DNA of 58,717 nt. It comes from a bacterium (GTDB lineage Bacteria; UBP6; UBA1177). Under the pieces are notes generated by a model that searched no databases, was not told where the DNA came from, and was given only the letters and a program-made list of their open reading frames with translations. The translations under genes and the position numbers were made by a program. The DNA lies in the NCBI GenBank assembly GCA_017538365.1, contig JAFYIZ010000025.1, positions 1 through 58,717 of the forward strand, written 5' to 3'. Positions 51,415 to 58,717 of this stretch are shown piece by piece. The first letter of the stretch is position 1. Each line of letters begins with the position of its first letter.

Positions 51415-52263
51415 ATGAGCATATCAGAATTAAAAGTCGGGCACCTCATTGACGAAGCTGAAAAAAAACTGAAAGAAATATCTGAAACTCCGAGGCTTGA
51501 CGCAGAAATCCTACTTGCAAAAGCGCTTGGAACGAACCGTTTCGGACTTTTCACAAAATACAATGAAGAGGCGGGAGAAAAAGCGGAAAAACTTTTCGCC
51601 TCGTTTCTTGCAAGAAGAATGAATTTTGAGCCGGTAGCCTACATCACGAACGAAAAAGAGTTTTTTGAAGATACTTTTTTTGTCGATCAACGCGTTCTGA
51701 TCCCGCGCCCCGAAAGCGAATTCATAGTAGAAAAGGCGGCGAATCTTTTGAAAAACTCTGAAAAAGCTGAAGTTTTGGATATCTGCTGCGGAAGCGGCTG
51801 TATAGGACTCAGCATAAAGCGGGCAACAGCCTGCAGGCTTACTCTTGCAGACATTTCTGTCAACGCTCTTGAAGTTGCTAAAATCAACGCAGCGCGCCTT
51901 TTTCCCGCTTCGACAGACATTTCTTTTATTCAGAGCGACCTTTTCGGCAATATTTCGGGAAAGTTTGACCTCATCACGGCAAACCCGCCCTATCTTTCTG
52001 AGCGCGATATGGAAAATTTTGTCGTAAAAGAGCTGAAATTCGAGCCTGAAAACGCATTTTTCGGCGGAAAAACAGGTTTTGAAATAACTGAAAAAATTTT
52101 GAAAAGTGTTCACAAATTCCTGAAAACAGGCGGGCACTTCATCACGGAACTCGGCTTTGAAGGTACGAATTTCATTGACAAAAATTATGACGGAATCGAA
52201 TTGAGTGAAATCATAAAAGACTATTCCGGCATCGACAGAGCCGCCATGTTCAAAAAAATTTAA
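51415..52263 (+). CDS. prmC: Peptide chain release factor N5-glutamine methyltransferase
   Basis: SAM-dependent methyltransferase (282 aa) that methylates the GGQ glutamine of release factors RF1/RF2. The N-terminal helical domain (about 1-75) recognises the factor; the catalytic domain has DICCGSGCIGLSIK (motif I), NALEVAKINAARL and the NPPY active motif in ITANPPYLSERD. There is no strong ribosome-binding site before the ATG, suggesting coupling to the amidase gene 7 bp upstream. prfA, its frequent neighbour, is not in the window. Confidence 0.94.
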   Translation: MSISELKVGHLIDEAEKKLKEISETPRLDAEILLAKALGTNRFGLFTKYNEEAGEKAEKLFASFLARRMNFEPVAYITNEKEFFEDTFFVDQRVLIPRPESEFIVEKAANLLKNSEKAEVLDICCGSGCIGLSIKRATACRLTLADISVNALEVAKINAARLFPASTDISFIQSDLFGNISGKFDLITANPPYLSERDMENFVVKELKFEPENAFFGGKTGFEITEKILKSVHKFLKTGGHFITELGFEGTNFIDKNYDGIELSEIIKDYSGIDRAAMFKKI

Positions 52264-52272
52264 AAGGAAAAA

Positions 52273-52794
52273 ATGAGCGGAAAACCAAGAATTTACATGA
52301 GCAGATGCTTCGGGTTTGAGAAGTGCAGATACGACGGAAAGGATTTTTTCTGCGAGTTTGCTGAAAATCTTAAAATTCATGCAGACATCGTTCACTGGTG
52401 CCCCGAAATCGCGATTGGTTTAGGTTGTCCGCGTGAAAAAATCAGAGTTGTAAGAATTGACGGAAAAAACCGGCTTTTTCAGCCCGAAACGGGGAAATTT
52501 TTCACTGAAAAGATGATTAAGGCTTCAAATAACTATCTGAAAACTCTAGGGAATATCGACGGATTCTTTTTGAAGGCGAAAAGCCCGAGCTGCGGAGTAA
52601 AAAACACAAAGCTATATCAGGGAAAAAGCGATGAACTCATCTCAACTGACGCAAGCGGCTTTTTTGCAGTACAAGCAATGAAACTTTTTCCGAATGTTCC
52701 TATACTTACGGAAGAAGATCTTAAAGACGAGGCAAAAACACAAGATTTTCTTGAAAAAGTTTTCGGGAAAACTGTCAGCGTAAAATTTAAATAA
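52273..52794 (+). CDS. DUF523-family protein (TudS-like)
   Basis: Protein of 173 aa of the DUF523 family. Three conserved cysteine blocks are visible: MSRCFGFEKCRYDG at the N terminus, HWCPEIAIGLGC near residue 40 and KSPSCGVKNT near 103. In this family the cysteines hold an [4Fe-4S] cluster, and a characterised member (TudS) removes sulfur from thiouracil. This one may be a thiouracil desulfurase or act on another thiolated base. AAGGA precedes the ATG; it lies 9 bp after prmC, last in the parB operon. Confidence 0.85.
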   Translation: MSGKPRIYMSRCFGFEKCRYDGKDFFCEFAENLKIHADIVHWCPEIAIGLGCPREKIRVVRIDGKNRLFQPETGKFFTEKMIKASNNYLKTLGNIDGFFLKAKSPSCGVKNTKLYQGKSDELISTDASGFFAVQAMKLFPNVPILTEEDLKDEAKTQDFLEKVFGKTVSVKFK

Positions 52795-52800
52795 CCAAAC

Positions 52801-52824
52801 GTAGAGACGCGGCCTGACACGTCT
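52801..52824. repeat. Imperfect hairpin related to the one in the receptor gene
   Basis: GTAGAGACG, CCTGA and ACGTCT keep the same spacing as at 47802-47825. The 5-bp arms AGACG and CGTCT pair, with mismatches inside. It lies 7 bp past the DUF523 stop and might end that operon, but no T-tract follows. Confidence 0.4.
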
Positions 52825-52954
52825 TATATCCATCAAATCAAAAAACGGTCGCATTTTACATACAAGGTTGTGCATAGAATGCCCAACCTAAAAAATTTTT
52901 GCATTTTTTGCGGTTTTTGAGCTGGAAATATTGCTTTTTCTATGTGTTAGAGCT

Positions 52955-53050
52955 AAAAATCTCTTGGAATGGTGCGATTCACGATATAAAAATCTCTTGG
53001 AATCGTGCAAATTCGACAGTTTTTATCGTTTGGAATGGTGCGATATTGTC
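52955..53050. repeat. Three tandem copies of a 33-bp repeat before the AAA ATPase
   Basis: The core TTGGAAT-G-GTGC recurs with exact 33-bp period at 52965, 52998 and 53031 (first T of the core). Copies 1 and 2 share AAAAATCTCTTGGAAT; copy 3 is more diverged. Together they fill the space directly before the ATG at 53051. The period is 11 codons, and the frame is open, encoding LEWCD/LESCK/LEWCD-type units. Confidence 0.8.
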
Positions 53051-54400
53051 ATGAAACGCAAAATTTACAATGAGTTGCTTGAGTGGAAACTCAAACGGAA
53101 AGGCAAAACGGCAATAATGATTGACGGAGCAAGGCGTATAGGAAAAAGCTACATCGCCGAAGAGTTCGCAAAAAACGAGTATAAATCCTATATTCTTGTC
53201 GATTTTAACCACGCTGACAAACGTCTGACCGAGATTTTCGACAACTATCTTCACGACCTCGACATGTTTTTTATGCAGCTTTCGACCTACTACAGTGTGA
53301 AGCTTTATGAACGGGATTCGCTCATCATTTTTGACGAGGTCCAGCTTTATCCGCGAGCACGAGCTGCAATAAAATACCTCGTTGCCGACGGAAAATACGA
53401 CTACATCGAAACAGGTTCGCTTGTCAGCATCAACAGAAATGTCAAAGACATCGTGATTCCTTCTGAGGAACACAGAATCCCGATGTTTCCGATGGATTTT
53501 GAGGAATTTCTCTGGGCTCTGGGCGATGAAACGACGATGCCCTTCATCAAATACTGTTTCGAGCGGAAAATGCCGCTCGGACCGTTGCACCGCAAAACAA
53601 TGGATCTTTTCCGCCAGTATATGATTGTCGGAGGAATGCCGCAGGCTGTGCTGACATTCGCCGAAACAAAGGATTTTGAGGAAACAGATACGGTAAAACG
53701 CGACATTTTGGCACTCTACAGAGCCGACATTGAAAAATACGCCGCAGGCTACGAAAGCAAGGTGAAAAGCATTTTCGACTGGATTCCGGCAGAACTTCAA
53801 CGCCACGAAAAGCGTTTCAAACTTGCAGACATCTCCGGAACAGCCAAATACCGCAGCTACGAAAGTTCGTTTTTCTGGCTTGCAGATGCGAAAATCGTCA
53901 ATATCTGCTATGCCGCGACAGAACCGACAATAGGTTTGAAAATGCGGATGAGCAACCTCGCCCTGAAATGCTATATGGCTGACACAGGTCTTTTGATTTC
54001 ACACACTTTTGATGAAAAAACCATTGCCGCCGAAAAACTCTACAGCAAACTGCTGCTCGACAAGCTTGAAATCAACAAAGGGATGCTGGTTGAAAATATT
54101 GTCGCCCAGATGCTCTGTGCCGCAGGACATAAGTTGTATTTTTACTCGTCATATTCAAAAACAGATGCGTCTGAACGTATAGAAATCGATTTCCTCATTC
54201 AGAAACCGAATCTTACAAACAGACACAATATCTCCCCGATAGAAGTAAAATCGACTACAAAATACACCCTTACCTCTCTTGAAAAATTTTCCAAGAAATA
54301 TGCTGAACAGACTTCCGCCCCTATCGTTCTGCATACGTCGGATTTACAGGAAAAAGAGGGAATTTTGTATCTTCCGCTGTATATGACACCGCTGCTGTAA
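53051..54400 (+). CDS. AAA ATPase with DUF4143 C-terminal domain
   Basis: Protein of 449 aa from the widespread AAA_14/DUF4143 family, whose role is not established. The ATPase domain has an altered Walker A (DGARRIGKSYIAEEF, about 25-39) and Walker B (SLIIFDEVQL); the C-terminal nuclease-like DUF4143 region includes KGMLVENIVAQML, ERIEIDFLI and SPIEVKSTTKYT, which resembles a PD-(D/E)xK core (D, E-x-K). I choose the ATG at 53051, since the frame upstream (to a TTG at 52931) is made of 33-bp repeats and has no ribosome-binding site; neither start has a good one. It stands alone, convergent with lon. Confidence 0.85.
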   Translation: MKRKIYNELLEWKLKRKGKTAIMIDGARRIGKSYIAEEFAKNEYKSYILVDFNHADKRLTEIFDNYLHDLDMFFMQLSTYYSVKLYERDSLIIFDEVQLYPRARAAIKYLVADGKYDYIETGSLVSINRNVKDIVIPSEEHRIPMFPMDFEEFLWALGDETTMPFIKYCFERKMPLGPLHRKTMDLFRQYMIVGGMPQAVLTFAETKDFEETDTVKRDILALYRADIEKYAAGYESKVKSIFDWIPAELQRHEKRFKLADISGTAKYRSYESSFFWLADAKIVNICYAATEPTIGLKMRMSNLALKCYMADTGLLISHTFDEKTIAAEKLYSKLLLDKLEINKGMLVENIVAQMLCAAGHKLYFYSSYSKTDASERIEIDFLIQKPNLTNRHNISPIEVKSTTKYTLTSLEKFSKKYAEQTSAPIVLHTSDLQEKEGILYLPLYMTPLL

Positions 54401-54423
54401 CCGCTCTCTTACTTATTTGCGCA

Positions 54424-56781
54424 TTATAGCGAAGCCTGATCCAATTTTATTCCATCAAGACAGCTTTTAAGGATTTCTGCGCAGTCTGTCACGAACTGAA
54501 CCTCAAGCCCTTCCTTGATTTCATCTGGAATTTCGCTGAAATCGCCGCGGTTTTCTTCCGGAATGAAAAGTTTTGTGATTCCAGCCTGTTTTGCCGCAAG
54601 GACCTTTGCTTTGAGTCCGCCGATTTTAAGGATTTTTCCTTTAAGCGAGACTTCGCCCGTCATTGCGACTTTTGGGCTTACCGCTATTCCCGACATCAGA
54701 GAAGCTATTGCCAGCGAAATCGCGCCACCAGCCGAAGGACCGTCTTTCGGAGTCGCGCCGTCTGGGAAGTGGATGTGGAGAATCGATTTATCCCAGATTT
54801 CATCATCGACGATTTTATTTTTTGAGAAGAGTGCGCGAATGTAACTTGCCGCAATTTTTACAGATTCTTTCATAACATCGCCCAGACTGCCCGTAACTTC
54901 GATGCCTCCTTTGCCTGCATACTTTATTGCTTCGATTTTAAGAACCGTTCCGCCGTATGGAGTCCATGCCAAACCGTTGACGACACCGATCTCAGGCTCT
55001 TTGCCGATTGCGTCTTCCGAATATTTTTCAACTCCGAGATATTTCTGAAGGTTATCAACCGTGATCGTTTCATCGACCGGTTTTCCTTCCGCTTTGGCTA
55101 ATGCTATTTTTCTGCAGATTGATGCGATCTTTCTTTGAAGCTCTCGGACGCCTGATTCACAAGTGTAGGATTTTATTATCAAATCAAGAGCACTTTCAGT
55201 AAATTCAAGATTGACGTCTTCTATTCCGTTGAGCTTTTTCTCTTTCGGAATAAGGTGCTTTTTCGCGATATTTTTCTTTTCGAAAGCGGTATAGCCGTCA
55301 ATATCGATGACTTCCATTCTGTCTTTCAGAGCGACCGGAATTTTGTTTTTGTCGTTTGCCGTAGCAACAAAAAGGACGTTGCTCAAGTCAAATTCAAGAT
55401 CAAGAAAGTGGTCTGTAAAAGTTTTATTCTGCTCGGGATCAAGAACTTCCAGAAGCGCAGAAGAAGGATCTCCTTTGTAGTCACTTGCCAGTTTGTCGAT
55501 TTCATCCAGTAAAAACAGCGGGTTATTAACTTTTACCTTTTGCAGTGAAAGGATGATTTTGCCTGGCATTGCAGCTAAGTATGTGCGTCTGTGACCGCGG
55601 ATTTCAGCCTCATCGCGAAGACCGCCCAGAGACTGACGGACGAATTTTCTCCCCGTCGCAGCCGCCAGAGATGATGCGATACTCGTTTTACCTACTCCGG
55701 GAGGGCCTGCAAGACAGATTATCGGAGCTTTGAGAGAGCCCGAAAGTTTAAGGACTGCGAGATATTCAAGAATTCTTTCCTTGACTTCGGAAAGGCCGTA
55801 GTGGTCTTCTTCAAGCTGAGTTCTTGCGCGGTCGATGTCAATTTCGCTTTTCGTCGATTCATCCCACGGAAGCGACTGTATCGTTTCGATGTAATTCCTT
55901 ATAACTTCCTGCTCAGGAGTAAACGGCGGGATGCGCGCAGCCTTCGTCATTTCGGTTTTCAGGCGCTCTTTTACGTATGCCGGAGCTTTGAACGAATTCA
56001 CATCGAAATTTATGCTTTTATTCGGATCGACATCAGCCTCACCCTGAAAATCGCCGCCGTTAAGCTCTTCGTTGAGAATGCGGATCTTTTCCCTCAAAAA
56101 CTGTTCTTTCTGGCTTTTTTCAAAGCGCTCCTGAACTTCGTCGTCGATCTCGTTTTCGATTGTTACGACATTCGTCTCGGTTGATATAATGTTCACCAGA
56201 CGGAGAATCCTTTTTTCGAGATTCGCCTCTTCCAGTACTTCGCGGAAACCTTCACGATCTACCGACTGGTCAAGAGAAGCGGCGCAGCAGTCCGCGAAAT
56301 CCTCAAGATTCTCTTCCTCGATCATCTGTTTCGCCTTTTCCGGCGGAAATCCCGCCAGATCGAAGTATCTTTGAATCGAGTCTTCAAGGACTCTTCTCAC
56401 AATTACCGTACGCTCCTTTTCTTTCGGGAATACCGTCTTGAAATCTTTGACTTTTACCGTAAAAAGAGAGGTCTTCGGATTCCGTTCGTATGACTGGAAG
56501 ATAACACGGCGCGCTCCGGCGAGAACAACTTTGAATTTGTTCTTTTCAGCCTCTTCGATGTGAAGAACGTCACACAGTGTCGCAACCGGAAGAAAAATGC
56601 TTTTTTCCGGCTCGTCCGGAAGTTTCTGAAACGCTGCCACGACTACCGGTTCGTCTTTAGTGAAGGCTCTGTTGAAAACTTCGTATTCATGCGGATCGTC
56701 AACCGATATCGTGAACGAATAAAACGGAAACACAACAATATCGTTGTAGAGAAAAAGGGGAAAAGTATTTGTGGAAGTCAT
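54424..56781 (-). CDS. lon: ATP-dependent protease Lon
   Basis: LonA protease (785 aa, usual length) that degrades damaged and regulatory proteins. The N-terminal LON substrate domain (about 5-200) starts FPLFLYNDIVVFPFYSF; the AAA+ module has Walker A GPPGVGKTSIA and Walker B PLFLLDEIDKLA; the protease domain has the catalytic Ser683 in KDGPSAGGAI and a Lys near 726 in GGLKAKV. It ends the clpP-clpX-lon operon; GGAG for its start lies in the last codons of clpX, 5 bp between stop and start. Confidence 0.97.
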   Translation of the reverse strand: MTSTNTFPLFLYNDIVVFPFYSFTISVDDPHEYEVFNRAFTKDEPVVVAAFQKLPDEPEKSIFLPVATLCDVLHIEEAEKNKFKVVLAGARRVIFQSYERNPKTSLFTVKVKDFKTVFPKEKERTVIVRRVLEDSIQRYFDLAGFPPEKAKQMIEEENLEDFADCCAASLDQSVDREGFREVLEEANLEKRILRLVNIISTETNVVTIENEIDDEVQERFEKSQKEQFLREKIRILNEELNGGDFQGEADVDPNKSINFDVNSFKAPAYVKERLKTEMTKAARIPPFTPEQEVIRNYIETIQSLPWDESTKSEIDIDRARTQLEEDHYGLSEVKERILEYLAVLKLSGSLKAPIICLAGPPGVGKTSIASSLAAATGRKFVRQSLGGLRDEAEIRGHRRTYLAAMPGKIILSLQKVKVNNPLFLLDEIDKLASDYKGDPSSALLEVLDPEQNKTFTDHFLDLEFDLSNVLFVATANDKNKIPVALKDRMEVIDIDGYTAFEKKNIAKKHLIPKEKKLNGIEDVNLEFTESALDLIIKSYTCESGVRELQRKIASICRKIALAKAEGKPVDETITVDNLQKYLGVEKYSEDAIGKEPEIGVVNGLAWTPYGGTVLKIEAIKYAGKGGIEVTGSLGDVMKESVKIAASYIRALFSKNKIVDDEIWDKSILHIHFPDGATPKDGPSAGGAISLAIASLMSGIAVSPKVAMTGEVSLKGKILKIGGLKAKVLAAKQAGITKLFIPEENRGDFSEIPDEIKEGLEVQFVTDCAEILKSCLDGIKLDQASL

Positions 56782-56786
56782 TTAAA

Positions 56787-58064
56787 CTAAGCTCCTTTTG
56801 CGGAATTTCTGTTTTTGGACGGTTCGATTTTGTATATTTTCTGAGGTTTTGCGCCTGAGGAGATGACTTCGGGCGTAATGACTATTTCTTTAAGTTTTTC
56901 CTTCTCTTCCGGTGCGGCGTACATTATGTCGAGCATCGCCGTTTCGAGGATTCTTCTAAGGCCTCTCGCTCCCGTTTTGAGCTTTTCAGTCTTCTTCACG
57001 ATTTCGTTCAAAGCCTCGTCGGTAAAGGTCAGCTCGATCCCGTCGAGTGCGAAAAGCTCTTTATACTGCGATACGAGTGCGTCTTTCGGCTCGGTGAGAA
57101 CCCTGCGCAGATCTTCCGGCGTAAGTTCTTCGAGGTAAGCAGTCATCGGAAGTCTGCCTATAAGCTCCGGAATGAGACCGAAACGGAGAAGGTCTTCGGG
57201 CTGGATTTCGGAAAGAATGTGCTTTTCTTCGGTGTTTTTGCCGAGTTCGGAACCGAAGCCAACTTTCTTTTTGCCGATTCTGCGGGCGATAATTTTGTCG
57301 ATACCTTCAAATGCGCCGCCGACAATGAAAAGAATGTTGGAAGTGTCGATTTTGATGTATTCCTGCTGCGGATGCTTTCTGCCGCCCGTCGGAGGAACAT
57401 TCGCGACCGTTCCTTCAATGATTTTGAGAAGCGCCTGCTGGACGCCTTCGCCGCTGACATCGCGTGTGATCGATGTATTTTCCGATTTGCGCGCGATTTT
57501 GTCTATCTCGTCGATGTAGATTATGCCGCGTTCAGCCTTTTCAATGTCGTAATTTGCAGCCTGAATCAGCGAAAGAAGGACGTTTTCGACATCTTCGCCG
57601 ACGTATCCCGCTTCAGTGAGAGTCGTTGCGTCGGCTATGCTGAAAGGAACATTGAGAAATGTCGCCAGAGTCCGCGCCAGAAGCGTTTTTCCGGAGCCGG
57701 TCGGACCGAGAAGAAGAATGTTGCTTTTCTGAATACTCGTTTTTTTCGGCGAACGAACCCTTTTATAGTGGTTATAAACCGCGACGGAAAGAACTTTTTT
57801 CGCGTAATCCTGCCCTATTACGAACTTGTCGAGGTAGGATTTTATCTCCATCGGAGTAGTCTGAACCGTCTCTTCTTTTTTAGTGTAACTTTTCGGTTCT
57901 CCGCTTCTTCCGGCAGCGTTTGAGTTCTCAGTCAGAAGTTCCGAGCACATTTCGACGCATTCGTTGCAGATGTATGCGTTTCTGCCGTAAATTATCCTTT
58001 CGACTTCCGTCTGAGACCTTCCGCAGAAAGAGCAGCGGATATCCTGTTTGTTTCGCTGTGCCAT
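56787..58064 (-). CDS. clpX: ATP-dependent Clp protease ATP-binding subunit ClpX
   Basis: Hexameric unfoldase of 425 aa that feeds proteins to ClpP. The N-terminal C4 zinc domain (RCSFCGRSQ...[10 protein letters not shown], about 10-40) binds substrates and adaptors. The AAA+ core has Walker [13 protein letters not shown], the GYVGEDVE pore-type region, and Walker [12 protein letters not shown]. The ClpP-docking loop reads VGF (in KKKVGFGSE) instead of the common IGF. The start lies 6 bp after clpP; lon follows 5 bp later. Confidence 0.97.
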   Translation of the reverse strand: MAQRNKQDIRCSFCGRSQTEVERIIYGRNAYICNECVEMCSELLTENSNAAGRSGEPKSYTKKEETVQTTPMEIKSYLDKFVIGQDYAKKVLSVAVYNHYKRVRSPKKTSIQKSNILLLGPTGSGKTLLARTLATFLNVPFSIADATTLTEAGYVGEDVENVLLSLIQAANYDIEKAERGIIYIDEIDKIARKSENTSITRDVSGEGVQQALLKIIEGTVANVPPTGGRKHPQQEYIKIDTSNILFIVGGAFEGIDKIIARRIGKKKVGFGSELGKNTEEKHILSEIQPEDLLRFGLIPELIGRLPMTAYLEELTPEDLRRVLTEPKDALVSQYKELFALDGIELTFTDEALNEIVKKTEKLKTGARGLRRILETAMLDIMYAAPEEKEKLKEIVITPEVISSGAKPQKIYKIEPSKNRNSAKGA

Positions 58065-58070
58065 TTTGAC

Positions 58071-58676
58071 CTATCTTTTTGCAACAACCTTGTCAATCAG
58101 ACCGTATTTTACAGCTTCTTCTCCCGACATGAAGAAATCGCGTTCCATATCGGCACGCAGCGTTTCAATGTCTTTGCCTGTATGTTCGTGCAGGATATGA
58201 AGCAGACGGTCTTTGATGAAAAGTATCTCTTTCGCCTGAATTTCGATGTCTGTCGCCTGACCGCGGAAACCGCCCATCGGCTGATGGATCATTATGCGCG
58301 AATTGGGAAGTGCGAATCTTTTTCCTTTTGCTCCGCTAGCCATGAGAACAGCCGCCATGCTTGCCGCCTGACCGACGCATATCATCGAAACATCGGGCTT
58401 TATGTACTGTATCGTGTCGTATATTGCGAGTCCTGCCGTTACCGATCCGCCGGGACTGTTGACGTAAATCGAAATATCCTGTTCGCTGTCCTGCCCTTCG
58501 AGAAGAAGAAGTTCCGCGACTACAGCATTTGCAAGATCGTCGGTGATTTCTTCGCCTATAAAGATGATACGGTCTTTGAGAAGACGCGAATAAATGTCGT
58601 AAGCTCTTTCTCCGCCGCCTTCCTTTTCAACGACTATCGGAACAAGCCCTGAATAAGGTTTGATGTTTTTCTGCAT
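58071..58676 (-). CDS. clpP: ATP-dependent Clp protease proteolytic subunit ClpP
   Basis: Serine protease of 201 aa that forms the tetradecameric Clp chamber. The catalytic triad is visible: Ser106 in GQAASMAAV, His131 in MIHQPMGG, and an Asp further on; the Ser-to-His distance of 25 equals that in E. coli ClpP. It starts the clpP-clpX-lon operon. AAGGAA lies 10 nt before the ATG. The 41 bases after it to the window end hold only this leader; trigger factor often precedes clpP but lies outside if present. Confidence 0.97.
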   Translation of the reverse strand: MQKNIKPYSGLVPIVVEKEGGGERAYDIYSRLLKDRIIFIGEEITDDLANAVVAELLLLEGQDSEQDISIYVNSPGGSVTAGLAIYDTIQYIKPDVSMICVGQAASMAAVLMASGAKGKRFALPNSRIMIHQPMGGFRGQATDIEIQAKEILFIKDRLLHILHEHTGKDIETLRADMERDFFMSGEEAVKYGLIDKVVAKR

Positions 58677-58717
58677 TGTACCATATTTCCTTCTGATGCG
58701 CCACGGTTTTTCCTGCC

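Noticed and set aside
52931-53050. TTG-initiated N-terminal extension of the AAA ATPase
   Set aside because: It consists of the 33-bp repeats, has no ribosome-binding site, and family members begin near the MKRKIYNELLEW start. It is kept open as a finding because the ATG at 53051 also lacks a good site.

Overview
The window reads as chromosomal DNA of a diderm (Gram-negative-type) bacterium of moderate G+C, mid-40s percent by eye. An outer membrane is implied by a TonB-dependent receptor, a lipoprotein of the polysaccharide-export (OPX) family and periplasmic-type 5'-nucleotidases. A membrane pyrophosphatase with a potassium-dependent signature, the fused FtcD, an OPT-family transporter and a ligase/carrier/acyltransferase fusion would suit an anaerobic or gut-type lineage, but the sequence does not fix a phylum. 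All five tRNA genes encode their CCA end. The promoters I can place have TTGACA-like -35 and TAAAAT-like -10 boxes, mostly 16 bp apart.

Layout. 1-4.1 kb (minus): PLP aminotransferase, NhaP-type antiporter and TrkA. 4.2-6.4 kb (plus): a ClpB-type disaggregase lacking its N-terminal domain, followed by a palindrome-dense element. 6.5-8.4 kb (minus): galT-galU. 8.5-12.0 kb (plus): an overlapping HEAT-repeat / HD-GYP-like pair. 12.0-15.3 kb: a family 2 glycosyltransferase and the trifunctional acyl-activating enzyme. 15.4-30.2 kb (minus): OPX lipoprotein, small EamA protein, PfkB kinase, 5'-nucleotidase, gamma-carbonic anhydrase, small membrane protein, SNF2 helicase with a SWIM finger, membrane pyrophosphatase, membrane protein, fmt, and a one-polypeptide MmeI-like restriction-modification enzyme carrying two in-frame palindromic repeats. 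30.4-32.0 kb (plus): a secreted protein and a zinc-ribbon membrane protein.

32.0-42.4 kb (minus) is one close-packed run read as tpiA - YhaM-like nuclease - gap - pgk - small membrane protein - ftcD - queE - methyltransferase - ketoacyl-synthase-like protein - PlsC acyltransferase - glycerate kinase. Lower glycolysis heads it, and a three-gene block resembling part of an aryl-polyene/flexirubin cluster sits near its end.

42.7-43.8 kb (plus) is a compact RNA locus: tRNA-Ser(UGA), tRNA-Ser(GCU), tRNA-Arg(ACG), tadA, tRNA-Ser(CGA), tRNA-Ser(GGA) and the small SRP RNA. TadA edits exactly the tRNA-Arg(ACG) whose gene ends 8 nt before the tadA start. 43.9-49.8 kb (plus): OPT transporter, membrane-anchored 5'-nucleotidase and TonB-dependent receptor. 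49.9-52.8 kb (plus): parB - amidase - prmC - DUF523/TudS-like. 53.0-54.4 kb (plus): an AAA/DUF4143 ATPase behind a 33-bp triple repeat. 54.4-58.7 kb (minus): clpP-clpX-lon, a proteolysis operon.

The most noteworthy items are the tRNA-Arg(ACG)/tadA enzyme-substrate pair inside a locus with all four serine tRNAs, the paired HEAT/HD proteins that seem to share an N-terminal domain, the aryl-polyene-like triad inside a glycolytic operon, and several families of short palindromic or tandem repeats, two copies of which are translated in frame inside the restriction-modification enzyme.
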